From Planctomycetaceae bacterium (GTDB lineage Bacteria > Planctomycetota > Planctomycetia > Planctomycetales > Planctomycetaceae): a DNA stretch of 59,323 nt. The stretch covers positions 1-59,323 of the forward strand of contig JAQWSQ010000044.1 in NCBI GenBank assembly GCA_029243145.1. Reading direction: 5' to 3'. This document shows positions 37,541 to 47,961 of this stretch, piece after piece (position 1 is the stretch's first letter; every line of letters starts with the position of its first letter). The position numbers were made by a program, and so were the translations under genes. Below the pieces are notes generated by a model. That model was given only the letters and a program-made list of their open reading frames with translations, did not search any database and was not told where the DNA came from.

Positions 37541-38029
37541 TCATTCCGCAGAGACTTCGACGGTGGTATCCACAGCGACTTTGGGGATGGCAACTTTCGC
37601 GAATCCAGAAATCCCAATAATGATGGCCGCGAGCAGAAGAAGAATGCCCAACCACTTTTTCGAGTTCTGGCGCATCGGTTCAAATTTCTCAGAACGCCCC
37701 GTCAGTGCCGAAGCGAGAAAAAAGACGACGAAAGCCAGTATGATCTTGGTGCCGATCAGAGCATGGTAAAGAGGTTGTCCATCATGGAGCGGAATCGCTT
37801 TCACATAATTGTACAGTCCACTGATCAGAATCAAACCGATTCCCATGCCGACAATCTTGCGCCAGCGAGAGAAGACTTTTTCCTTGAGGGCTTGATGCTG
37901 ATCATCGGGGAGTTCAGCCGCGGCCGGCATCAAGGCCAGTCGCATGAATGCTGATCCACCGATGAGGACAATGACGGTACCGATATGTGCCCAGCGCGAG
38001 ATTACGTTAAAAAAAAGTTCGAAATCCAT
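37541..38029 (-). CDS. CopD/DUF-type four-helix membrane protein
   Basis: A 162-residue integral membrane protein with four hydrophobic helices. The first contains a histidine (RWAHIGTVIVLIGG) and the region after the second has KVFSRWRKIVGMGIGLILISG. This layout resembles CopD-like / DUF2269-like proteins, some of which bind heme or copper, but I cannot confirm any cofactor. AGGA lies nine bases before the ATG. It is separated from glgC by about 60 bases on the same strand. Confidence 0.75.
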   Translation of the reverse strand: MDFELFFNVISRWAHIGTVIVLIGGSAFMRLALMPAAAELPDDQHQALKEKVFSRWRKIVGMGIGLILISGLYNYVKAIPLHDGQPLYHALIGTKIILAFVVFFLASALTGRSEKFEPMRQNSKKWLGILLLLAAIIIGISGFAKVAIPKVAVDTTVEVSAE

Positions 38030-38088
38030 GAGTCTTATTCCTGAGTGTCGGCGTGCCGACGAGTTATGAGTTTAAGCGACACTCTGAT

Positions 38089-39393
38089 TTAGAGTGTCCA
38101 ACCATCTTCCAGCACGGCAGATCGTTCTGTCACCACGATGCCGTCCCTGAGATGAACGACTCCGCGGTCATCGGTTTCGGGCTGATCTTCACCGGCGATC
38201 AGTTTCACGTTCTTTCCGACTCGGCAATTCTTGTCGATGATGGCGTTTTCAATATGTGAACCATCACCGATTCCGACCGGGATGTCACCGCGAGAGTGCA
38301 TCGCGGCGAGTTCGCCGGGAGACTCGTGGAAGTCGGCTCCCATGATGATCGAATTTATGATAGTCACATTGTCACCGATGCGACAGCGTAAACCGATGAC
38401 ACTATTTTCGATAACGGTCCCTTTGCCGATGATACAACCGTCTGCGAGTAACGAACGGCTGACGGTGGTTTCATTGAGTTTGGTGGGAGCGAGAAAACGT
38501 GCGCGGGTATAAATCGGTTCCTTCTCGATGACAAACTCGAAGGGAGGTGCTTCGCTCGCCAAATCGAGATTTGCCTGATAGAACGACTTGATGGTTCCAA
38601 TGTCTTCCCAGTATCCATCAAACATGTGGACCTGAACGTGAGTCGAATCGATACACGCCGGGAAGACTTCTTTTCCGAAATCTTCGTGATCAGTTGTTTT
38701 CAACAGTTCCAAAAGTTTATCGCGATTGAACAGATAGATGCCCATGCTGGCGAGGCAATCGAGGCCTTTACTTACGATGCCTTGCGAGTCGAAGAACTCG
38801 GGAGGCATGCGTACATCGTCCATCTCTTCATCGGTTTGCGGTTTCTCTTTGAAGCCGAGAACACGTCCTGTATCGTCCAGTTTCATAATACCAAACGATT
38901 TGGCGTCTTCTCGATCTACGGGAAGACCGGCAATCGTCACTTCGGCACCTGAGTTGACGTGTGTTTGCAACATCTTGTGATAATCCATGCGATAAAGCTG
39001 ATCGCCGGAAAGAATCAATACATACTCGATGCCATGTTGTTCGAGATAACGAATGTTTTTGCGCACTGCATCGGCGGTTCCCTGATACCAATCAGTTCCT
39101 TCCAGAGTTTGCTGTGCGGCGAGAATTTCGACAAAACCTCCGTTGAAGTGATCGAACGAGTATGTTTGTCGAATATGGCGATGCAAACTCACAGAATTAA
39201 ACTGTGTGAGCAGATAAATGGAATTGATACGGCTGTTCAAACAGTTAGAAATCGGAATGTCGATCAGGCGATATTTACCGGCCAACGGAACCGCAGGTTT
39301 GGAACGATATTGTGTGAGGGGGAAAAGACGTGTCCCTTTTCCTCCACCCAAAATCACACTCACCACACGACGCATATCAAGCGGCTTGGCCAT
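38089..39393 (-). CDS. glgC: Glucose-1-phosphate adenylyltransferase
   Basis: GlgC makes ADP-glucose, the committed step of bacterial glycogen synthesis. The 434-residue protein has GGGKGTRL (16-23), the lysine in RSKPAVPLAGKYRLID, DHFNGGFVEILAAQQ and a C-terminal left-handed beta-helix with hexapeptide repeats. The allosteric regions are of normal length. I start at ATG 39393 (MAKPLDMRR). The upstream TTG at 39414 is less likely. GlgA is not nearby; the glucan phosphorylase at 18794 is the opposing enzyme in the same pathway. Confidence 0.95.
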   Translation of the reverse strand: MAKPLDMRRVVSVILGGGKGTRLFPLTQYRSKPAVPLAGKYRLIDIPISNCLNSRINSIYLLTQFNSVSLHRHIRQTYSFDHFNGGFVEILAAQQTLEGTDWYQGTADAVRKNIRYLEQHGIEYVLILSGDQLYRMDYHKMLQTHVNSGAEVTIAGLPVDREDAKSFGIMKLDDTGRVLGFKEKPQTDEEMDDVRMPPEFFDSQGIVSKGLDCLASMGIYLFNRDKLLELLKTTDHEDFGKEVFPACIDSTHVQVHMFDGYWEDIGTIKSFYQANLDLASEAPPFEFVIEKEPIYTRARFLAPTKLNETTVSRSLLADGCIIGKGTVIENSVIGLRCRIGDNVTIINSIIMGADFHESPGELAAMHSRGDIPVGIGDGSHIENAIIDKNCRVGKNVKLIAGEDQPETDDRGVVHLRDGIVVTERSAVLEDGWTL

Positions 39394-39533
39394 CTCATTT
39401 TCCAACTGTATCAATGATTGTTAATCGAATGCAGAGTCTTCTTTTTTCGCGGGTACTCACAGGTTAATCGACCCTTCCGATGATCGCAATGAGTGACTTT
39501 TCAGAAGCGAACCAAACCGCCGGCAGAGAGCGT

Positions 39534-40316
39534 TCAATCCAGCAATTTTTCTGCCAGCATGGCAAATCCCCGCAGAGACAAATTGGGAGTGAGTTCAAAA
39601 TCATAGAGTTCATCGGCAAAAAGTGACGCACCTCCACCGGTGAGCAGGCGAATGGCTTGGGGATATTCCCTCGAAATACGACCGGTCAATTCGCGTATCG
39701 CACCGATCTGTCCCCAATACAACCCGCTGCGAATTGCTTCGCGAGTTTCTTTACCGATCGGTCCTTTTGTCTCTGATTGCAATTCGTCCAGAGGGATGAG
39801 TGGCAAGAGTTGGGTGTAGTGATGCAGGGCATTTGCAGACAGTCGGAGGCTAGGGAGAATTGCTCCTCCCTGAAAGACCCCCTCCTCGTCGATAAGGTCA
39901 ACCGTTGTCGCTGTCCCGGAATCCACCACCAGTGCCGCTTGCTCCGCCTGACGGAGTTGGTTAGCCGCGATTGCGTTGAGTAAACGATCGATACCAACCT
40001 TCTCGGGGAAAGAGACATTCGTTTCAATGCACAAGAGGTTTCGATCTCGTAATGCAATTGGGACGGCAATCGATGTTAACGACCAATCGAGAATGAGTGT
40101 CTCGACGCCACCCGGTGATGAACCGGTCGCGATGGCTGGCACCTGTTGATCAAATCCTTGGGCCCATTCGAGAAGCACAGCGGTATTCAGAGGCTGCGAG
40201 ACATCCTGAGTATGGCAAGTGTGATAACTGGGGAGAACCGAATCGTCAGCGCGGTCGAACAAACCCGCCTTCAAGCGGCTATTACCCACATCAAAAACAA
40301 TCAGCGGCGATTCCAA
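39534..40316 (-). CDS. coaX: Type III pantothenate kinase
   Basis: CoaX phosphorylates pantothenate, the first step of CoA synthesis, using an ASKHA fold. The 260 residues show FDVGNSRLKAG (phosphate 1), PEKVGIDRLLNAIAA (pantothenate site), VVDSGTATTVDLID (phosphate 2) and GGAILPSLRLSANALHHYTQLLP. Translation starts at a TTG (40316). Its ribosome site GAGAGGGG lies inside the last codons of pntB, and only six bases separate the two genes, so coaX is coupled to the transhydrogenase operon. Confidence 0.93.
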   Translation of the reverse strand: MESPLIVFDVGNSRLKAGLFDRADDSVLPSYHTCHTQDVSQPLNTAVLLEWAQGFDQQVPAIATGSSPGGVETLILDWSLTSIAVPIALRDRNLLCIETNVSFPEKVGIDRLLNAIAANQLRQAEQAALVVDSGTATTVDLIDEEGVFQGGAILPSLRLSANALHHYTQLLPLIPLDELQSETKGPIGKETREAIRSGLYWGQIGAIRELTGRISREYPQAIRLLTGGGASLFADELYDFELTPNLSLRGFAMLAEKLLD

Positions 40317-40322
40317 ATTGAA

Positions 40323-41708
40323 TCACCCCTCTCTTAAGGCACTCAGGATATCGACGACCGCGTCGCGACCATCAGCAAACAACATCAAGGCGTTATCGGC
40401 GGCAAACAGAGGGTTCGGCACACCGGCAAAACCCGGACTTAATGATCGTTTGACGACAACCACGGTGCGGGCTTTATGCACTTCCAAAATTGGCATTCCC
40501 GAAATGGGACTGTTTGGATCATTCTGAGCATCAGGATTCACCACGTCGTTCGCACCCACAACAATCACAACATCGGTTTGTTCAAAAGTCGGATTGATGA
40601 TGTCCATCTCTTTGAGTTGTTCGTACGGAATATCGGCTTCCGCCAGCAGCACATTCATATGACCCGGCATACGACCTGCCACCGGATGAATTCCAAACTC
40701 AACTGTGACATCATGCTCGGTCAGATAATCGCTGAGATCGCTCACCGCATGCTGCGCTTGAGCCACCGCCATTCCGTAACCGGGAACAATCACCACTCGC
40801 GATGCGACTTCTAACATCATGGCAACCTCGTCAGCCGAGGTCGATTTCACATTGGCGTACACAACGTCAGCATCTGGCCCGTCACCACCGGTCGGTTGTA
40901 GCTTGCCGAACAAGACACTACCCAGGGAACGATTCATGGCCACGCACATGATCTGCGTCAAAATGAGTCCCGAGGCGCCAACTAGAGAACCGGCGACTAT
41001 GAGCAGATTATTTTCGAGCACAAATCCCGTCGCGGCAGCCGCTAAACCTGAATACGAGTTCAACAAGGCAATCACAACCGGCATATCGGCACCGCCGATG
41101 CTGATGACCAGAAAGATTCCCAGCCCCAAAGAAAAGGCGACCATCAACCAATAGTAAAGGATGGCATGTTCGGGCTGTTTAAAGACGAGAAACGCGAAGA
41201 ATAATCCCGCCAGAAATAACCCTAAATTCAGCAGCTTTTGTCCGCTAAAGCGAATGTCCTTGATGAATTTGAGCCCCTGTAATTTCGCGAATGCGATGAT
41301 TGATCCGGTAAACGTCACCGCACCAATCAAGCCGGAAACTGCCGTCGCAATCAGGACTGATGCTTGCGGAGAATCATCCACCACAATCATCAAATAAGCC
41401 CCTGCAACCAAGACAGACGCCAAGCCGCCAAATCCATTGAACAACGCCACTAACTGAGGCATTGCCGTCATCTGAATGGTGTAAGCCAAATAGCAGCCGG
41501 CAACGGTACCAATCGCGATACCGATGACAATCAACGTCCAATCGAATTGCTCCGATGCAAACAGTGTGACCACCACAGCGAGAAACATGGCCAGCGAACC
41601 GAGCATGTTACCGCGAACGGCAGAACGGGGATGAGTGAGTCCTTTTAATCCAAAGATAAAAAGGACAATCACAGCGATGTAACTGAGGTCAATCCAGGTC
41701 GAACTCAC
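40323..41708 (-). CDS. pntB: NAD(P) transhydrogenase subunit beta
   Basis: PntB, with PntAA and PntAB, couples the proton gradient to hydride transfer from NADH to NADP. The 461-residue protein has about nine membrane helices (residues 5-265) and the NADP-binding domain III with GYGMAVAQAQHAV, HPVAGRMPGHMNVLLAEA, VIVVGANDVVNP and VVKRSLSPGFAGVPNPLF. It starts at GTG 41708, four bases after pntAB, whose AAG-rich end gives the ribosome site. The three-subunit split is the type known from Rhodospirillum. Confidence 0.95.
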   Translation of the reverse strand: MSSTWIDLSYIAVIVLFIFGLKGLTHPRSAVRGNMLGSLAMFLAVVVTLFASEQFDWTLIVIGIAIGTVAGCYLAYTIQMTAMPQLVALFNGFGGLASVLVAGAYLMIVVDDSPQASVLIATAVSGLIGAVTFTGSIIAFAKLQGLKFIKDIRFSGQKLLNLGLFLAGLFFAFLVFKQPEHAILYYWLMVAFSLGLGIFLVISIGGADMPVVIALLNSYSGLAAAATGFVLENNLLIVAGSLVGASGLILTQIMCVAMNRSLGSVLFGKLQPTGGDGPDADVVYANVKSTSADEVAMMLEVASRVVIVPGYGMAVAQAQHAVSDLSDYLTEHDVTVEFGIHPVAGRMPGHMNVLLAEADIPYEQLKEMDIINPTFEQTDVVIVVGANDVVNPDAQNDPNSPISGMPILEVHKARTVVVVKRSLSPGFAGVPNPLFAADNALMLFADGRDAVVDILSALREG

Positions 41709-41712
41709 AGAA

Positions 41713-42069
41713 TTAACCCTTCTTCTTGAACATGCCCAGCATGCGATGTGTCACAAGAAAACCACCCACAACATTCATGGTGGCAAGAATGATGGCCAAC
41801 GTTCCGAAAATACGAACCAGAAACGGCTCCCCAGCAAGTGCTGTCAGTAACGCACCCACCAGCGTAATCCCCGAGATGGCATTCGATCCCGACATGAGGG
41901 GAGTGTGCAACATCGGGGGAATCTTGGTGATGATTTCAAAACCAATAAACACGGCAAGGACAAAAACGGTGATGAGTAGAATCAAAGTGCTTCCACTAGC
42001 GGCGGCGTCTGTCATCGATTCCGTAGGCTGAGTCTCTTTGGCTAGAATCAGTATTTGAGACAGGTTCAC
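41713..42069 (-). CDS. pntAB: NAD(P) transhydrogenase subunit alpha part 2
   Basis: A 118-residue membrane part of the alpha subunit (domain II), with about four helices and the conserved FEIITKIPPMLHTPLMSGSNAISGI segment. It starts at GTG 42069. The ribosome site GGAGGAG is formed by the last codons of pntAA (GGA GGA GAC TGA), so the two are tightly coupled. The first 25 residues are a variable leader with possible alternative start. Confidence 0.93.
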   Translation of the reverse strand: MNLSQILILAKETQPTESMTDAAASGSTLILLITVFVLAVFIGFEIITKIPPMLHTPLMSGSNAISGITLVGALLTALAGEPFLVRIFGTLAIILATMNVVGGFLVTHRMLGMFKKKG

Positions 42070-42072
42070 GAT

Positions 42073-43368
42073 TCAGTCTCCTCCTTTATTATGAGATTCA
42101 GAGTTTTCCTCTGAATGATTTTCAGTCGTTTCTTGATCTCCGCCAACTGGCTGCTCGACGGCAGGTGTTTCTTCCGGCTTGGGAGGATTCAATGGTTCCA
42201 GGCCGAGAGCTTCGCGGATTCGGGCATTGACGACAGCCCCCTCACGTGTCAGCAAAGTGTCACGTACGATTTCATCTGTGATGTCGGGTTGATGCAGCCC
42301 AGTCTTCTGTAAATGGAGCAGGAATGTTTGTACGTTTTTCGAGTACATTTCACTGGCATGATAGGGTACTAACGCCGGTATGTTGACGGGTCCCATGATC
42401 TTCACGCCGTTGATTTTAACGGTTTCTCCCGCTTTGGTCAGTTCGCAGTTTCCTCCGCGCTCGGCAGCTAGGTCAATCAAGACCGAGCCCGGTTTCAATG
42501 CGGTGACCATATTTTCGGTCACGAGAATCGGAGCTTTCCGACCGGGAATCGCAGCCGTGGTGATGACCACATCACTCTCGGCGATCACTTTTTTCATTGC
42601 TTCTCGTTGTTTGCGAAGGAACTCTTCGCTCATTTCTTTCGCGTAACCACCTTTGCCTTCGGCTTGTTCGGTTTCGAGATCGAGTTCGATAAACTTGCCA
42701 CCAACCGACTCGACCTGCTCTTTGACGACCGGACGGACATCGTAGGCATATACGACTGATCCCAATCGTTTCGCGGTGGCAATCGCCTGTAACCCGGCAA
42801 CTCCTGCCCCCATCACAAAGACGCGGGCCGGCTTAACCGTTCCGGCAGCCGTCATCATCATCGGAAACATTCGAGGAAGTTCATTGGCAGCGAGAAGTAC
42901 GAGTTTGTAACCTGCGATGGTTGCCATTGATGACAGCACATCCATGCTCTGGGCACGAGTGATTCGTGGTAACAGTTCGAGCGAATACGCATCGATTTTC
43001 TGTTCGGCCAGTTTGGTGATTTCAGCGGGGTGGCTGAGTGGATCGAGGTGACCGATCAGCACTTGCCCCGGCTTCAAACGCGAGAGATCATCGCTGCCCG
43101 CTTCAACATTCGCACCGCCCGCTCTTACACAGGCGATGACATCGGCCTGAGCGAAGACCTCGTCGCGCGAGCCGACAATCGAGGCTCCCGCGTCTCGATA
43201 TTCTTCGTCAGTAAAACCGGCAGCGAAGCCGGCTCCCTTCTGGAGAACCAGTTCAAACCCGGCTTTCGCAAGGGGTTTAATGGCCGCAGGGACCAATGCA
43301 ACGCGCGTTTCGCCTGGGAATGTCTCAGTAGGAACGCCGATTTTGAGTTGTGTTTCACCCGCAGACAT
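42073..43368 (-). CDS. pntAA: NAD(P) transhydrogenase subunit alpha part 1
   Basis: This 431-residue soluble subunit binds NAD(H) (domain I). It shares the alanine dehydrogenase fold: IGVPTETFPGETRVALVPA, VFVMGAGVAGLQAIATAKRLGSVVYAYDVR and MVTALKPGSVLIDLAAERGGNCE. After the core, about 45 residues of acidic, Pro/Glu-rich tail (from PPKPEETPAVEQ) are extra. I start at ATG 43368; a GTG at 43392 is possible but has no ribosome site. It leads the pntAA-pntAB-pntB-coaX operon, divergent from groEL1. Confidence 0.93.
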   Translation of the reverse strand: MSAGETQLKIGVPTETFPGETRVALVPAAIKPLAKAGFELVLQKGAGFAAGFTDEEYRDAGASIVGSRDEVFAQADVIACVRAGGANVEAGSDDLSRLKPGQVLIGHLDPLSHPAEITKLAEQKIDAYSLELLPRITRAQSMDVLSSMATIAGYKLVLLAANELPRMFPMMMTAAGTVKPARVFVMGAGVAGLQAIATAKRLGSVVYAYDVRPVVKEQVESVGGKFIELDLETEQAEGKGGYAKEMSEEFLRKQREAMKKVIAESDVVITTAAIPGRKAPILVTENMVTALKPGSVLIDLAAERGGNCELTKAGETVKINGVKIMGPVNIPALVPYHASEMYSKNVQTFLLHLQKTGLHQPDITDEIVRDTLLTREGAVVNARIREALGLEPLNPPKPEETPAVEQPVGGDQETTENHSEENSESHNKGGD

Positions 43369-43392
43369 CTGTAAAACCGATCTGTCTCGCAC

Positions 43393-43789
43393 GGAAAAGT
43401 GTTGGTATCGAATGTTTTATAGCGTATCGGGAAGCTCTTCTCCAGCAAGTGGGGCTGTTATCTCCCGATGGTTTCCCAGGTGGAAGATACTCAACCTGCG
43501 TCGAGTGAGTGTTGGATTTGGCAGTCGGCGTCATTTGCAGTACCCTGTTCTGCCAACTTGACAGTCACATCGTCTCACTCAGTTTTCTGAGAAATCATAA
43601 GGCTATTGACAGCAGTTAATTACATCGACATGCAAAGGTATGGCACAGTGATTGCATTTTCGATGCTCGTCTCGCTGTGTACCGTCAAAACGACGGGGAG
43701 CGAATCATTCATAATTGACCCGAGCGTTTCCAACGGCGGAAACGACGAACTGACATAACTGGGCCTGACACCAAAGCAGAGGATATAAC
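43393..43789. other. Divergent promoter region pntAA / groEL1
   Basis: About 400 bases with no gene. Two TTGACA -35-like hexamers read toward groEL1 (43558-43563 and 43606-43611), but neither has a good -10 at normal spacing. I found no CIRCE inverted repeat (TTAGCACTC-N9-GAGTGCTAA), so HrcA control of groEL1 is not supported. Confidence 0.4.
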
Positions 43790-45496
43790 GTGGCTAAACT
43801 GCTGACCTTTGACGACGATGCCCGTGCAAGTCTCCTGAGCGGAGCCTCCAAACTCTCCAAAGCTGTCTCCAGCACTCTCGGCCCCCGTGGTCGTAACGCT
43901 GTTCTCGACAAAGGCTGGGGAGCTCCCAAGGTGACCAAAGACGGCGTCACCGTTGCGGAAGACATCGAACTGGAAGACCCCTATGAAAATATGGGAGTCC
44001 AACTCATTAAAGAAGTCGCCTCGCGAACGAATGACGTCGCCGGCGATGGAACCACCACTGCGACAGTGCTGGCTGAGGCGATTTATCGTGCCGGCCTGAA
44101 ATACATTGCCACTGGAGCTGATCCAATGGCGATGACTCGCGGTGCTCAAAAAGCTGTTGCCGAAGTCATCGAGCAACTCAAGAAGCTCTCGAAAGCCGTC
44201 AAAGCTGACGACAAGAAAGCCATTGAGACTGTCGCGACTATTGCCGGTAACAACGACCCGACCATCGGGAAAATCCTCGCCGACGCCTTGATTAAAGTTG
44301 GCAAGGATGGCGTGATCACGGTCGAAGAAGGTCGTGGGACCGAAACGTACGTCGACTTGGTCGAAGGGATGCAGTTCGAGAGAGGTTATCTCTCTCCGCA
44401 CTTCGTGACCAACGAAGAAAAGCAGACCGTCGAATTGTCCAATTGCAAAATTCTGATCCTCGAAGAGAAGATCGGCAATGCCAAGGCACTTGTCCCTTTG
44501 CTCGAAAAAATCTCTGAAAGCGGTCAGCCTTTGCTGATCATTGCAGAAGATATTGAAGGCGAAGCATTGGCGACTCTCGTCGTGAACAAGTTGCGTGGAA
44601 TTTTGAATATCGCGGCTGTCAAAGCTCCTGGATACGGTGATCGTCGTAAAGCAATGCTCGAAGACATTGCCGTTCTGACCGGTGGAAAAGCGATCTTCAA
44701 AGACTTGGGGCTCAAACTCGAAAATGTCGAAATTTCTGATCTCGGTTCTGCCAAGAAGATCCACATTGACGCTGATAACACGATTGTCGTTCAAGGTGGT
44801 GGTAGCAAAACAGCGATTTCTGGTCGTGCCAATTTGATTCGTCGCGAAATCGATCAGACCGACAGTGACTATGATCGCGAAAAGCTGCAAGAACGACTTG
44901 CCAAGCTGGCTGGTGGTGTCGCACAAATCAACGTGGGAGCCGCCACTGAAACCGAAATGAAGGAACGTAAAGACCTGATTGACGATGCACTCAATGCAAC
45001 ACGTGCAGCCGTTGAAGAAGGAATCGTTCCCGGCGGTGGAGTTGCTCTGCTGCGTTGTGCAGCAGGTCTGGAAGACTTTAAGTTGAAAGGTGACGAAAAA
45101 CTTGGCGTCGCTTTGGTGCAAAGTGTTCTCGAGATGCCTTGCCGCAAGATCGCCGAAAACGCCGGTCTCGATGGTGCAGTTGTCGCCAACAACATCAAGA
45201 AGCAAAAAGGCAAAAACTACGGATACGATGCCTTGAACGATAAGTATGGTGACATGCTCGAATTCGGCGTTGTCGATCCTGCGAAGGTCGTTCGTTCTGC
45301 TCTTCAAAACGCAGTCAGCGTCGCTTCGTTACTGTTGACTACCGACTGTATTATCGTCGATGAACCGGTCGAAGCGGGTGACGATCACCATGACGATCAC
45401 CACCACGATATGGGCGGCATGGGTGGTGGGATGCCCGGAATGGGCGGAGGAATGCCCGGCATGGGTGGAATGGGCGGCATGCCCGGAATGATGTAA
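43790..45496 (+). CDS. groEL: Chaperonin GroEL (paralogue 1, His/Asp-rich and GGM tail)
   Basis: The 60-kDa chaperonin subunit folds proteins in a double ring with ATP. All core motifs are present: [12 protein letters not shown] (ATP site), [30 protein letters not shown] (apical region), [20 protein letters not shown] and [12 protein letters not shown]. The 568 residues are about 20 more than normal because the C-terminus has a cluster of Asp and His ([11 protein letters not shown]) followed by a long GGM/MPGM repeat. It starts at GTG 43790 with AGAGGA upstream. It heads the chaperone block; groES follows after 103 bases. Confidence 0.96.
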   Translation: MAKLLTFDDDARASLLSGASKLSKAVSSTLGPRGRNAVLDKGWGAPKVTKDGVTVAEDIELEDPYENMGVQLIKEVASRTNDVAGDGTTTATVLAEAIYRAGLKYIATGADPMAMTRGAQKAVAEVIEQLKKLSKAVKADDKKAIETVATIAGNNDPTIGKILADALIKVGKDGVITVEEGRGTETYVDLVEGMQFERGYLSPHFVTNEEKQTVELSNCKILILEEKIGNAKALVPLLEKISESGQPLLIIAEDIEGEALATLVVNKLRGILNIAAVKAPGYGDRRKAMLEDIAVLTGGKAIFKDLGLKLENVEISDLGSAKKIHIDADNTIVVQGGGSKTAISGRANLIRREIDQTDSDYDREKLQERLAKLAGGVAQINVGAATETEMKERKDLIDDALNATRAAVEEGIVPGGGVALLRCAAGLEDFKLKGDEKLGVALVQSVLEMPCRKIAENAGLDGAVVANNIKKQKGKNYGYDALNDKYGDMLEFGVVDPAKVVRSALQNAVSVASLLLTTDCIIVDEPVEAGDDHHDDHHHDMGGMGGGMPGMGGGMPGMGGMGGMPGMM

Positions 45497-45599
45497 ATCA
45501 TTTCCACTCTTTATTGCAAAACCAAATTTACAAACCAAACAATTCCGGGTCGCATGACTCGAATTATTACATAACAGAATCCATCTGGAGTGACCTATC

Positions 45600-45890
45600 A
45601 TGAATTTAAAACCGCTTGATGACCGTGTTGTCGTGAAGCCTGTTGAGGCCGAAGAAGTGACTGCTGGAGGAATTGTCCTCCCCGACGCAGCGAAAGAAAA
45701 ATCGCAGCGTGGAGAAGTGCTTGCCGTTGGTCCGGGACGCCTTTTGGAAACGGGTGAGCATTCGCCGACCGGTTTGGAAATTGGCGATCAGGTCTTGTTC
45801 GGCAAATACGGTGGAACCGACATCGAAGTCGAAGGTGTGGAAGTCAAGATTCTACGTGAATCCGACATCCTCGCCAAAATTATCGACTGA
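45600..45890 (+). CDS. groES: Co-chaperonin GroES
   Basis: The 96-residue lid of the chaperonin. It starts with MNLKPLDDRVVVKP, has the mobile loop EEVTAGGIVLPDAAKEK (with the hydrophobic IVL that docks onto GroEL) and ends with KILRESDILAKI. GGAGTG lies nine bases before the ATG. Unusually it sits between two groEL genes and could serve both. Confidence 0.97.
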   Translation: MNLKPLDDRVVVKPVEAEEVTAGGIVLPDAAKEKSQRGEVLAVGPGRLLETGEHSPTGLEIGDQVLFGKYGGTDIEVEGVEVKILRESDILAKIID

Positions 45891-46182
45891 GCAGCGGATA
45901 ATGGAGCCCAATAAGACTTTGTTCGAAACCCGTGAAAACTTGTTTTACGAAGATTACATTCGACCAATATGCCAGAGTGAAAGTTTCGGACAGTTAATTG
46001 GACCAGAAACGATTTATGAATCTCTGAGCAATACACGTAATCAAGTAGCTAACAAGCTGGTTTGATTGCTATTAATATCCAGGCCATTAACAGCAGATAG
46101 CTGGCTGCTTAAAGCTAATTGCTAGTTTCTAATTACTAAAAACTAATTACTCACAATAACGCACAACGAGGAGTACCTCACA
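45891..46182. other. AT-rich spacer groES - groEL2
   Basis: A 292-base, AT-rich spacer with repeated CTAATTACT-like words near 46130-46150. A 54-codon frame (45901-46065) has no ribosome site and no family likeness, so I do not call it a gene. The spacer could hold a separate promoter for groEL2; no clear hexamers were found. Confidence 0.4.
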
Positions 46183-47799
46183 GTGGCGAAACAATTACTG
46201 TTTGACGATCCTGCCCGCCTCCAACTGAAGAAGGGTGTTGACACTCTGGCCAAAGCTGTTGCCTCAACCATGGGACCAACAGGCCGGAACGTCATTATCG
46301 ATAAAAGCTTCGGCAATCCCGTCGTCACCAAAGACGGCGTGACTGTCAGTAAGGAAGTCGAACTCGAAGATCCGTTCCAGAACATGGGTGCCAAACTGGT
46401 CAACGAAGTGGCCACCAAAACCAGTGATACTGCTGGCGACGGAACCACGACTGCGACTGTCCTTGCTCGCTCGATCTATAGCGAAGGACTTCGCGGAATC
46501 ACATTGGGAGCCAATCCCACGATCGTGCGTCGTGGAATCGACAAAGCCGTTGAGGCGGCTGTCGCTTATCTCGAATCAATCGTGAAACCAGTTGAGTCCA
46601 AAGAAGAAATCGCTCAAGTGGGAGCAATTTCGGCGAACAACGACTCGGCCATCGGCAACATGATTGCCACAGCGATGGAAAAAGTCGGACGCGATGGTGT
46701 CATCACGGTCGAAGAAGGCAAGAGTTCCGAAACGGTTCTCGAATTCGCAGAAGGAATGCAATTCGAGAAAGGTTACATCTCTCCTTACTTCGTGACTTCT
46801 GCTGAAGACATGAAATCCGTATTGCAGGATTGTTACATCCTGATCTTCGAGAAGAAAATCTCCAACTTGCGGGATTTGATTCCGTTACTGGAGAAGATTT
46901 CTCAGACAGGCAAACCACTTTTGATTATCGCTGAAGACATCGAAGGCGAAGCACTCACCGCACTTGTTGTCAACAAGCTGCGTGGTGTTCTCAATGTCTG
47001 TGCCGTGAAAGCACCGGGCTTCGGAGATCGTCGTAAGTCGATGCTCGGCGACATCGCTGTGCTGACCGGCGGACAACTGATTTCTGAAGACTTGGGGATC
47101 AAACTTGAATCTGTCGAATTGAATCAACTTGGCCAAGCCAAGAATGTGGAAGTCACCAAAGACTCGACAACCATCGTCGAAGGTGCTGGAGACTCCAAAG
47201 AGATTCAAAAGCGTGTCCAACAAATTCGCGATCACATCGAAAAAACCGATAGTGATTACGATCGAGAGAAATTCCAGGAACGCCTCGCCAAGATCACGGG
47301 TGGGGTCGCCATCATTTCTGTCGGTGCTGCCACCGAAGCTGAAATGAAGCAAACCAAAGCTCGTATGGAAGACGCATTGCACGCCACCCGTGCTGCTGTG
47401 GAAGAAGGAATTCTGCCCGGTGGTGGAGTCGCTTTACTACGTGCGATTGAAGCTGTGAAAGCTGTCAAAGGTAAAGGGGACGAAAAGATCGGAGTTCAGA
47501 TTGTCGCTCGTGCCTTGCAAGGTCCGATTCGGCAAATCGCTTCGAATTGCGGTCTTGATGGAGCCGTCATTGCTGACGAAGTGCTCAACAAAGACCAGAA
47601 CATCGGTTTCGATGCTAGTACGGGAGATTACGACGACATGTTCAAACGCGGAATCATCGATCCTGCGAAAGTTGTCAAAAATGCTCTCTCGAACGCGGCC
47701 TCAATTGCTGGCTTAATGCTGACGACTCAGGTTCTTGTCACCCGCACCGACGATGGTGAAGGTCACGACAAGAAGTCCGTCGAAGGCGCCGTTCGATAA
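46183..47799 (+). CDS. groEL: Chaperonin GroEL (paralogue 2, without GGM tail)
   Basis: A second, 538-residue GroEL with intact [13 protein letters not shown], apical domain ([30 protein letters not shown]), [20 protein letters not shown] and [12 protein letters not shown]. It lacks the C-terminal GGM repeat and ends [16 protein letters not shown], so its cavity floor differs from paralogue 1. Specialised paralogues with altered tails are known from other bacteria. It starts at GTG 46183 with GAGGAG about ten bases upstream. Confidence 0.96.
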   Translation: MAKQLLFDDPARLQLKKGVDTLAKAVASTMGPTGRNVIIDKSFGNPVVTKDGVTVSKEVELEDPFQNMGAKLVNEVATKTSDTAGDGTTTATVLARSIYSEGLRGITLGANPTIVRRGIDKAVEAAVAYLESIVKPVESKEEIAQVGAISANNDSAIGNMIATAMEKVGRDGVITVEEGKSSETVLEFAEGMQFEKGYISPYFVTSAEDMKSVLQDCYILIFEKKISNLRDLIPLLEKISQTGKPLLIIAEDIEGEALTALVVNKLRGVLNVCAVKAPGFGDRRKSMLGDIAVLTGGQLISEDLGIKLESVELNQLGQAKNVEVTKDSTTIVEGAGDSKEIQKRVQQIRDHIEKTDSDYDREKFQERLAKITGGVAIISVGAATEAEMKQTKARMEDALHATRAAVEEGILPGGGVALLRAIEAVKAVKGKGDEKIGVQIVARALQGPIRQIASNCGLDGAVIADEVLNKDQNIGFDASTGDYDDMFKRGIIDPAKVVKNALSNAASIAGLMLTTQVLVTRTDDGEGHDKKSVEGAVR

Positions 47800-47961
47800 A
47801 TGTATTCAGGCGTGACTCACGTCGCGATGTTTTCAATTTGAGATTGCGGAAGCGGGCCGTTCAACAGAGCGGCTCGCTTCATTCGCAAAAGACCTATCCC
47901 CAACGTAATCTGATCGGTCGAGCGTGACCGGCTGAGACGATTCGAGTGGGAGGACAGAGAG

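Noticed and set aside
43709-45307. A 532-residue open frame antisense to groEL1
   Set aside because: It mirrors the codon pattern of groEL1, has no ribosome site and no family likeness. Long antisense frames are typical opposite highly expressed genes.
45901-46065. A 54-codon frame between groES and groEL2
   Set aside because: No ribosome site, no recognisable sequence, and the surroundings are AT-rich repeats.
43393-47961. CIRCE / HrcA operators near the groEL genes
   Set aside because: No copy of TTAGCACTC-N9-GAGTGCTAA was found upstream of groEL1, groES or groEL2.
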